This document shows, one piece after another, positions 58,057 through 64,000 of a stretch of DNA of 64,000 nucleotides. The notes beneath the pieces are model-generated. The model saw only the letters and a list, made by a program, of their open reading frames with translations, had not been told where the DNA came from and did not search any database. The stretch is from assembly GCF_022811645.1 (NCBI RefSeq), contig NZ_CP094534.1:186001-250000 (forward strand), given 5' to 3'. The first letter of the stretch is position 1. Each line of letters starts with the position of its first letter. The translations under genes were made by a program, and so were the position numbers. Source of the stretch: Hymenobacter monticola. GTDB taxonomy: Bacteria > Bacteroidota > Bacteroidia > Cytophagales > Hymenobacteraceae.

Positions 58057-58178
58057 GACCCCACCCCCGGCCCCTCCCCTCCGGGAGAGGGGAGCCTGGC
58101 GCAGGGCACTCAGGGCAATTGCTTTGGTAAAATCAAAAAAGCCCCTCCCCCAACGGGGAGGGGTTGGGGTGGGGTTAG
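58057..58178. repeat. Double-hairpin inverted repeat inside the pur operon, CCTCACCCCC family
   Basis: GACCCCACCCCCGGCCCCTC at the left mirrors GGGGTTGGGGTGGGGTTAG at the right; CCCCTCCCCTCCGGGAGAGG and CCCCTCCCCCAACGGGGAGG are inner palindromes. Its right end overlaps the purF stop codon. Related to 32844 and 42652. Confidence 0.85.
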
Positions 58179-59677
58179 TGCTCCGTCGGCGCGGGCGCCT
58201 TGGCGCTCACCGACTTCTTGTCTTTCTTTTTCTTGTCGCCGCGGTGGCTGGCGCGCTCCTCCTGGATGTGGCGCAGGTAGTGCGTCACATCGCCGGTGGG
58301 GTACTTGCCCGAGAAGCAGGCGAAGCAGCTGCCGCCGTGGCCGCGCTCCTCCGAGAACAGCTCGTACAGGTCCTGCAAATCCTGGTAAATCACCTTGTCG
58401 GCCTCGATGTAGCGGCAGATTTCGTCCTCCGTGTAGTTGGCCGCAATGAGCTCGGTACTCATGGCCATGTCGATGCCGTAGATGCAGGGCGACACGATGG
58501 GCGGCGCGCTCGAAATAAAATAGACTTCCTTGGCGCCCGCCTCGCGCAGCAGCCGCACGATGCGGCGCGACGTGGTGCCGCGCACGATGCTGTCGTCTAC
58601 GACGGCCACCTTTTTGCCTTCCACAAACTCGCGGATGGGGTTGAGCTTTTTCTTCACCACGTCCTCGCGCCCGGCCTGGGTGGGCACGATGAAGGAACGG
58701 CCCATGTGGTTGTTTTTCACCAGCGCCCGGCGGTAGGGCACCCCAATGGCCTCGGCCAGTCCGGAGGCCGAGAAGTAGCCGGAGCTGGGCACGTCAATCA
58801 CCATATCGGGCTTGAGGCCGGCATCCACCACCTTGCGGGCCAGGATTTTGCCCAGCCGCACCCGCTCCCGCGCCACCAGGCGGCCATGAATCACAGAATC
58901 TTCGCGGGCAAAGTAAATCTGCTCAAACACGCAGAACGCCTTGGGCGGCGCCGGCTGGTTTTTGCGGTGCACCTGGAAATTGTTGTCGATGAAAATGGCC
59001 TGCCCGGGGCCGACGTTTTCAATGAACTCAAAGTCCAGGTAATCGAAGCAGGTGCTTTCCGACACAAAGGCGTAGACCGGGCCATTGGGCGTATCGCGCC
59101 GCCCCAGCGCCAGCGGCCGGATGCCCAGCGGGTCGGTAAACGCCAGCAGGCCGTGCCCGGCAATGACGGTGATGGTGGCATAAGCGCCCTCCACCAGCTC
59201 CTGCGTGGTTTCCACGGCGTCGAAAATATCGACTACCGAAATGCGGTCCAGGTCTTTCACGCGCAGCTCCGAGGCGAAGGTGTACATGATAAGCTCCAGG
59301 TCGTTGGTGGTTTTAGGCAGCACGTGGTACTTGTCGTGCAGGCGCTTGGCCACGTCGCGAAAGTTGATGACGTTGCCATTGTGCACCATGGCCAGCCCGA
59401 AAGGGTAGCTGGTGGTGAAGGGCTGGGCCAGGTCGGAGTCGTTGGCGCCCTGGGTGGTGTAGCGAACGTGCCCGATGCCGATATTGCCTTTCAGCTTCTT
59501 CACGTGCTTGGGCTTGAACACGTCATTGACGAGGCCCTGGCCCTTGCAGAGGTGAAATGAGTCGTCGAAGGTGGCGATGCCGGCCGCGTCCTGCCCCCGG
59601 TGTTGCAGGGCGGTGAGGCCGACAATCATGTCGCCCACCACGTTATCGGGACCGTGAAAACCTACTATTCCGCACAT
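58175..59677 (-). CDS. purF: Amidophosphoribosyltransferase
   Basis: A 500-residue enzyme catalysing the first step of purine synthesis. Cys2 of MCGIVGFHGPD is the glutaminase nucleophile, so there is no propeptide. RYTTQGANDSDLAQPF and GNVINFRDVAKRL belong to the glutaminase domain, and the PRPP loop is KKVAVVDDSIVRGTTSRRIV. A C-terminal CFACFSGKYPTGD provides Cys ligands typical of the iron-sulfur PurF type. The Lys-rich end (KKKDKK) is followed by a stop that lies in an inverted repeat. Confidence 0.95.
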   Translation of the reverse strand: MCGIVGFHGPDNVVGDMIVGLTALQHRGQDAAGIATFDDSFHLCKGQGLVNDVFKPKHVKKLKGNIGIGHVRYTTQGANDSDLAQPFTTSYPFGLAMVHNGNVINFRDVAKRLHDKYHVLPKTTNDLELIMYTFASELRVKDLDRISVVDIFDAVETTQELVEGAYATITVIAGHGLLAFTDPLGIRPLALGRRDTPNGPVYAFVSESTCFDYLDFEFIENVGPGQAIFIDNNFQVHRKNQPAPPKAFCVFEQIYFAREDSVIHGRLVARERVRLGKILARKVVDAGLKPDMVIDVPSSGYFSASGLAEAIGVPYRRALVKNNHMGRSFIVPTQAGREDVVKKKLNPIREFVEGKKVAVVDDSIVRGTTSRRIVRLLREAGAKEVYFISSAPPIVSPCIYGIDMAMSTELIAANYTEDEICRYIEADKVIYQDLQDLYELFSEERGHGGSCFACFSGKYPTGDVTHYLRHIQEERASHRGDKKKKDKKSVSAKAPAPTEH

Positions 59678-59707
59678 GGGATGGGGTCGTTATTTTAGTT
59701 AAATCAG

Positions 59708-59800
59708 GTAGGGTGCGGGGCTTGCCCCCGCCCGTCGTTGAACGGCTTTGCCTCATGCTTATGGCGCAGCCGGGCGGGCGGGGGCAAGCCCCGCCCCTAC
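59708..59800. repeat. Double-hairpin inverted repeat in the pur operon, TCGTTGAACG family
   Basis: GTAGGGTGCGGGGCTTGCCC then CCGCCCGTCGTTGAACGG at the left, GGGCGGGGGCAAGCCCCGCC then CCTAC at the right. The right arm is coding: it supplies the last residues and stop of purN. Confidence 0.85.
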
Positions 59801-60436
59801 TTCTATCAATTCCGCCAGCGTCCGCGCGTACAGCTTGTGCTCCACGGCCAGCCCGCGGCGCTCCACTTCTTCCAAGGAGTCAGCCCCGCGCAAGTCCACG
59901 GTTTGCTGGGCGAGGATGGGGCCGGTGTCGAGGCCTTCGTCAACCAAGTGCACGGTAATTTTGGTTTCGGGCAGCTGGTTTTCAAACGCCCACTCGTAGG
60001 CGTGCAAACCTTGGTGCTGCTGGGTGTCGGCGGGGTGAATATTGAGAATACGGCCCGCGAAGGGCTGGATGAAGGCCGGTGATAGGATGCGCATGTAGCC
60101 CGCCAGCACCACCAAATCGGGCTGGTATTGCTGAAGCAGCGCGGCTGCTTCGGCATCGAACGCTTCGCGCTTGCGGCCCTGGCTGGGCAGCGAGGCCACC
60201 GGACAACCCGCGGCCGCGGCCGCTTCGAGGCCAAAAGCGTCGGGCTTGTTGCTGAACACCACCACTACTTCGGCCAGATTTTTCAGCACACCGGTTTTGG
60301 TGGCTTCCACCAGCGCCAGCATGTTGGAGCCCCGACCGGAAAGCAGGATGGCCAAACGCGCCCGCCTTCCCTCCTGCCCTTCGCCGAACGAGAGGACCGA
60401 CTGCTTAAATTGCTCGAAGGATGACAGGAGCTTCAT
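59759..60436 (-). CDS. purN: Phosphoribosylglycinamide formyltransferase
   Basis: A 225-residue GAR transformylase. Motifs: AILLSGRGSNMLALVEA, VVLAGYMRILSPAFIQPF, NIHPADTQQHQGLHAYEWAF with catalytic Asn and His, and VDEGLDTGPILAQ with the Asp. About 28 residues precede the usual start; ATG 60436 is used, while a TTG at 60463 overlaps the purD stop. The last 14 codons (EVGAGLAPARPAAP) and the stop are provided by the inverted repeat that follows. Confidence 0.92.
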   Translation of the reverse strand: MKLLSSFEQFKQSVLSFGEGQEGRRARLAILLSGRGSNMLALVEATKTGVLKNLAEVVVVFSNKPDAFGLEAAAAAGCPVASLPSQGRKREAFDAEAAALLQQYQPDLVVLAGYMRILSPAFIQPFAGRILNIHPADTQQHQGLHAYEWAFENQLPETKITVHLVDEGLDTGPILAQQTVDLRGADSLEEVERRGLAVEHKLYARTLAELIEVGAGLAPARPAAP

Positions 60437-60459
60437 CAGTTTCAGTTGGGCTTCCGGTC

Positions 60460-61749
60460 TCAATTTACAACGGTAGCGGTTAGCACCGGCGCGGGGCGCT
60501 GGGCAATGTCGGGGCGGAAGTAGGCGCCTTCGAACGTGACGCGGGCGCAGGCTTGGTAGGCGCGGGCAGTGGCTTCCTCCAAATCGTGGCCGTGGGCGGA
60601 GAGGACGAGGACACGGCCGCCGTTGGTCACCAGCTCGCCCGCCTCGTTGCGCTTGGTGGCGCCGTGGTAGGCCCGCACGCCAGCCGGCAGGTTGTCGAGG
60701 CCGGAGATGGGGAAGCCGGTGGGAAAGCCCGCGGCCGGGTAGCCGCCCGAGGCCAGCACCACGCCCACGAAGGCGCCGGGCCGTTGCTGCACGCCTTGTT
60801 TGGCGAGGGTGCCATCCAAAGTGGCCTCAATCAGCGTGAGCAGGCTGCTATCCAAGGCAGGCAGCAGCACTTCGGCTTCGGGGTCGCCGAGGCGCACGTT
60901 GTATTCCAGCAGCTTGGGGCCGGTGGGCGTGAGCATGATGCCGAAATACAGGAAGCCGCGGAACTCGAACTGCTCGTTTTGCAGGCCGCGCAGGGTGGGG
61001 TCCACGATGTCGCGGCGAATGGCAGCCAGCACGTTGGCATCGGCAAAGGGCACGGGGCAGTAGGCGCCCATGCCGCCGGTGTTGGGACCTTGGTCGCCGG
61101 CCAGCAGCTGCTTGTGGTCCTGCGAGGTGGCCAGCAGGCGGATAACGCGCCCATCGGTGAGGCCGATGATGCTGATTTCAGGACCGGTCAGCTTTTCTTC
61201 CAGCAGGAAGGAAAACCAGCCCGAATAGCTCGTTTGCAGGTCATCAAACGCCGCTTCGGCCTCTTCCGGCGAGGAGCACACGTACACGCCTTTGCCAGCG
61301 GCCAGGCCGTCGTACTTCACCACCACGTGCCCGCCCAGCTCGGCCGCCTTCGCGCGGGCCGCGGCAATGTTGTCGCTCCGAAACGGCCAGGCCTGCGCCG
61401 TCGCTACGCCGTGACGGCGCATAAACTCCTTGCTCCACACCTTGGAGCTTTCCAGCCGCGCCGCCGAGCGGGTCGGCCCAAAAACCTGGATATCGGAACC
61501 GGCAAAAAAGTCGGTGATGCCGGCCGCCAGCGGCGCCTCCGGCCCCACCACAATCAACCGGGAATCGTGGGCCTGCGCGAAGGCCCGCACGGCCTCAAAA
61601 TCCAGCGGGTTCACCTCGGGGTGGCTGTTGGGGATGCCGGCGTTGCCGGGCAGCACGTGCACCGTGGCCCCGTCGCGGGTCAGCTTTTCGGCCAGGGCGT
61701 GCTCGCGCGCGCCGGAACCGAGGAGGAGAAGAGTTTTAGAGGCTGCCAA
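60460..61749 (-). CDS. purD: Phosphoribosylamine-glycine ligase
   Basis: A 429-residue ATP-grasp enzyme making GAR. Motifs: LLLGSGAREHALAEKLTRDG, PGNAGIPN, VVGPEAPLAAGITDFF, VVKYDGLAAGKGVYVCSSPE, DHKQLLAGDQGPNTGGMGAY and EYNVRLGDPEAEVLLPAL. Length is normal. It starts 12 bp after the orphan gene and runs to 23 bp before purN. Confidence 0.95.
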   Translation of the reverse strand: MAASKTLLLLGSGAREHALAEKLTRDGATVHVLPGNAGIPNSHPEVNPLDFEAVRAFAQAHDSRLIVVGPEAPLAAGITDFFAGSDIQVFGPTRSAARLESSKVWSKEFMRRHGVATAQAWPFRSDNIAAARAKAAELGGHVVVKYDGLAAGKGVYVCSSPEEAEAAFDDLQTSYSGWFSFLLEEKLTGPEISIIGLTDGRVIRLLATSQDHKQLLAGDQGPNTGGMGAYCPVPFADANVLAAIRRDIVDPTLRGLQNEQFEFRGFLYFGIMLTPTGPKLLEYNVRLGDPEAEVLLPALDSSLLTLIEATLDGTLAKQGVQQRPGAFVGVVLASGGYPAAGFPTGFPISGLDNLPAGVRAYHGATKRNEAGELVTNGGRVLVLSAHGHDLEEATARAYQACARVTFEGAYFRPDIAQRPAPVLTATVVN

Positions 61750-61761
61750 TGTCTTCTGAAC

Positions 61762-62148
61762 TTAAAATCTATCTTGAATTATGCTCTCTTCTACGCTTAC
61801 TGAACTCGCTATGAATACCAAGTTGTCATTTTCATGAGGTTCACCCGAGTTTCCGCAAGGGTCAAAAGAGAGGTAATATTTCCCTTCTTCTAGCGTCTTA
61901 AAAACAACATCAGAATAACGACTCATAGCAAAATCTTCGCTAATGACAATTCTTTGTACGCCAGCCATATGGATTTTCAGCAGGCAAGGCACCCATTTAC
62001 CACGAGTAGCTTCTTTGCGAATCAATACTTCTAAAGCAGCTTGCCGAAGCGAAGAATTATTGGCTGTATAATTCACTTCCAGCTTCAGAGAGCATATTTC
62101 TCCGTCGTTGAGCGCGTAACCAGCCAATAATTCTTCTACCGTTTTCAT
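61762..62148 (-). CDS. Orphan protein inserted in the pur operon
   Basis: A 128-residue soluble protein of unknown family. It is markedly more AT-rich than the pur genes on either side. The N-terminal part is helical (MKTVEELLAGYALNDGEICS, LRQAALEVLIRKEATRGKW), the second half beta (VPCLLKIHMAGVQRIVISED, KYYLSFDPCGNSGEPHENDN). It has no signal peptide, membrane helix or purine-enzyme motif. Spacing is eight bases from purC-purE and 12 from purD, so it is co-transcribed. Likely a recent arrival. Confidence 0.65.
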   Translation of the reverse strand: MKTVEELLAGYALNDGEICSLKLEVNYTANNSSLRQAALEVLIRKEATRGKWVPCLLKIHMAGVQRIVISEDFAMSRYSDVVFKTLEEGKYYLSFDPCGNSGEPHENDNLVFIASSVSVEESIIQDRF

Positions 62149-62156
62149 TCAGCAGT

Positions 62157-63560
62157 TTACAGTAACCGCAACTCCTCGTCGGCGGCGCGCAGCTTGGCTT
62201 TGGTGGCGAGAATGTCCTTGCTCAGGCGTTCGCGCAGCCGGGGCAGATTCAGGGCGCGCAGAGCGGCTTGGGCGGCGTTTTCGGGGCGCACTGCCAGGCT
62301 GGGCGTGCCGCCGGGCATGATGACCGACGCGTTCAGGTTCAGAGCCAGTTCGGCATAGTCCTGATAGGGCGGACATGAAATCACGGGCACGTTCACGTTG
62401 GCAGCCAGCGCGCCGCCGTTGCTTGTCACAGCAACGATGACGCCGGGCTCGATGCTGTTGTTCCAAGCCTCAACCATGCCGGCGATGGCTTCATCGTATT
62501 GGTAGGCTGAAGTCACGCGCAGTTGAGTGAACACGTCGTAGCCCTCCAACTGCTGGCGGATTTTCTCGCCGTGTTCCTTATAGTCCGGCGAGTCCAACAC
62601 GATGCTCACCCAGGCGTCCTTAATCAGGCCGGCGGCCACGAGGTTGGCCTGCATGCGGGCGCGGGCGTCCTGGCGGCCGGTGTGGGGCGCGTCAGCGGCG
62701 CCGGTTTCGGCCGTGGGCAGGGGCTCGCCCACGATGCGCTCGTAGATGTCGAGGTAGCGGCGGCTGGCTTCCTGGGTTACTTCCGGGGTGAGGGCGCGAG
62801 GGTACTGGCCGTCTTTCTTGTTGGCAATGAGCCACTGGCGCACATACTCCTTATCCATCTGCTCGGCCGTTTCGGGGTTCCGGGCGTAGTCCTCCGTGCT
62901 CCAGAACCGAGAAGAGTCCGGCGTGTGCATCTCGTCGATGAGAATAAGCTGGCCGTTCAGCAAGCCGAATTCATACTTGGTATCCACCAGAATGATGCCT
63001 TTTTCAGCCAGCAGGCGCGAGCCCACGGCAAACAGCATCTGGGCCTTCACGGCCATCTGGTCGTACAGCTCCTTAGTCACCCAACCTTCGCTCACCAAGC
63101 TTTCGGGTGTGATTTCGCGGTCCGATTCCTCCTTGGTGGTCGGCGTCACGATGGCCTGCGGGAAGGCTTGATTCTTCGTCAGTCCATCTGGCACCGTCAC
63201 GCCCGAGAACGTGCGCTGGCCGGCCTGGTAGCCGCGCCACATCGAGCCCGTCAGGTACTGGCGCACCACCATTTCCACCTTGATGGGCTGGGCCTCCTTC
63301 ACCAGCATGGCGTTGGCATCAACGAGCTTGATGACGTGGTTGGGGATGATGTGCGACGTCTTTTCAAACCAGAAGTTTGCCAAACCGTTCAGCACTGCGC
63401 CCTTGTGCGGAATGGCCGTTTCCAGCACCGAATCGAAGGCCGAGAGGCGGTCCGTCACGATGATGAGGCGGTCGCCGCTGGGCGCGCGGAGGCTGTCGCG
63501 CACTTTGCCGCGGTGCAGCAGCGGGAGTTGGGGAGAAGCGAAGTGGGTGAGGGTGTTCAT
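62157..63560 (-). CDS. purC: SAICAR synthase / class II PurE fusion
   Basis: A 467-residue bifunctional protein. Residues 1-300 are SAICAR synthase: LLHRGKVRDSLRA, IVTDRLSAFDSVLETAIPHK, VVRQYLTGSMWRGYQAGQ, GIILVDTKYEFGL and DEMHTPDSSRFW. After a linker with Gln/Arg/Ala (about 285-310), residues 315-455 resemble PurE of the class II kind (AIR carboxylase using CO2, as in animal PAICS): VSIVLDSPDYKEHGEKIRQQ, LRVTSAYQYDEAIAGMVEAW, GVIVAVTSNGGALAAN and PVISCPPYQDY. The domain order matches the animal enzyme. It follows purQ by 19 bp. Confidence 0.88.
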   Translation of the reverse strand: MNTLTHFASPQLPLLHRGKVRDSLRAPSGDRLIIVTDRLSAFDSVLETAIPHKGAVLNGLANFWFEKTSHIIPNHVIKLVDANAMLVKEAQPIKVEMVVRQYLTGSMWRGYQAGQRTFSGVTVPDGLTKNQAFPQAIVTPTTKEESDREITPESLVSEGWVTKELYDQMAVKAQMLFAVGSRLLAEKGIILVDTKYEFGLLNGQLILIDEMHTPDSSRFWSTEDYARNPETAEQMDKEYVRQWLIANKKDGQYPRALTPEVTQEASRRYLDIYERIVGEPLPTAETGAADAPHTGRQDARARMQANLVAAGLIKDAWVSIVLDSPDYKEHGEKIRQQLEGYDVFTQLRVTSAYQYDEAIAGMVEAWNNSIEPGVIVAVTSNGGALAANVNVPVISCPPYQDYAELALNLNASVIMPGGTPSLAVRPENAAQAALRALNLPRLRERLSKDILATKAKLRAADEELRLL

Positions 63561-63579
63561 TAACTACGTTTCTGGGAGG

Positions 63580-64000
63580 CTAGTTTTGGGTGGCGAGTTG
63601 CACGGTGGGTGCCGCAGCAGCGTGTTTTTCGGCGATGTGCGCCACGATATTCTTGAAAATCTGCAGCCCCTCCCCTTCCTCGCTCGCGTCTGGATTTTGG
63701 CGGCGGCGGCGGGCCCAGTCGGGGTGGTTGTAGGCGGCCAGGAAGGCCTCGGGGTGCGGCATGAGGCCGAACACCTGCCCGGTGGGGTCGGTGAGGCCGG
63801 CGCAGTTCAGGTCGGCGCCGTTGGGGTTGAGGGGGTATTCGCTGGTGCCGTCGCCGTTGGCGTCGATGTAGCTCAGGCAGTTCAGCCCAGCAGCTTCGAT
63901 GGCGGCGCGGGTGGCAGCATCGGGCACCACGAGGCGGCCTTCGCCGTGGCGCACGGGCACCTCCAGCTTGTCGATGCCTTTGAGGAAGGGGGTGCGGGCG
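63580..64000 (-). CDS. purQ: Glutamine amidotransferase part of FGAM synthase, partial
   Basis: The last ~140 residues of a PurQ-type class I amidotransferase, or of the amidotransferase end of a fused PurL, which runs past the window edge. Visible are FLKGIDKLEVPVRHGEG, LNPNGADLNCAGLTDPTGQV, and the catalytic His-Glu in GLMPHPEAFLAAYNHPDW. The sequence GSADINGLSD-like loop and HPE pattern are those of FGAM synthase subunits. It is the most upstream pur gene seen. Fused or separate cannot be decided from the fragment. Confidence 0.85.
   Translation of the reverse strand, partial: ARTPFLKGIDKLEVPVRHGEGRLVVPDAATRAAIEAAGLNCLSYIDANGDGTSEYPLNPNGADLNCAGLTDPTGQVFGLMPHPEAFLAAYNHPDWARRRRQNPDASEEGEGLQIFKNIVAHIAEKHAAAAPTVQLATQN

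Overview
The window is chromosomal DNA of a GC-rich Bacteroidota, most like Hymenobacter or a close relative. Evidence: a type IX secretion sorting domain and a decayed second copy of one, repeated TAnnTTTG-type -7 boxes, FucP/PaaZ/KaiC proteins of that group, and dense coding at high GC. This assignment is by recognition, not by database search.

Layout. 1-1115: end of a VTT membrane protein, tRNA-Arg(ACG) and a frameshifted gene remnant. 1188-12009: a type I-B-like CRISPR-Cas locus on the + strand (cas6-cas5-cas3-cas8-like-cas7-[HEPN Abi gene]-cas4-cas1-cas2-leader-array of 29 repeats and 28 spacers). 11984-18595: a minus-strand conflict locus: a TRPM-type SLOG/transmembrane/L,D-transpeptidase-like fusion, a three-module TIR protein, and an nSTAND1 NTPase whose gene is cut off by the last CRISPR repeat. 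18800-27548: T9SS pseudogene, secreted proteins, pectinesterase, PaaZ, and a sugar transporter flanked by LacI regulators. 27654-32758: a minus-strand kaiC-kaiB-kaiB-histidine kinase-response regulator-GNAT operon. 32984-35432: small proteins, a T9SS-tagged protein, aldolase. 35646-46251: a seven-gene minus-strand cluster with a vWA-like lipoprotein, a tubulin-like GTPase, a giant actin-like ATPase, a Pro/Ala-rich membrane protein, and a MotA/MotB-like pair. 46608-56859: ferredoxin reductase and ferredoxin, ECF sigma and anti-sigma, KdsC, two LuxR-type regulators, NAPRTase. 56953-64000: a purine operon (purQ, purC-purE fusion, an orphan gene, purD, purN, purF, purM).

Three modules merit most attention: the TIR + SLOG-TM locus, which resembles a Thoeris-like signalling pair in new architecture; the tubulin/actin/MotAB-like cluster, which looks like a membrane-spanning cytoskeletal machine; and the Kai operon. 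Across the window, intergenic gaps are repeatedly filled by long inverted repeats whose arms are themselves hairpins. Several families are present, one with a conserved TCGTTGAACG core. They occur even inside operons and twice touch coding ends.

Protein functions come from motif and family recognition. Start codons were chosen by domain boundaries because Shine-Dalgarno signals are weak in this phylum.
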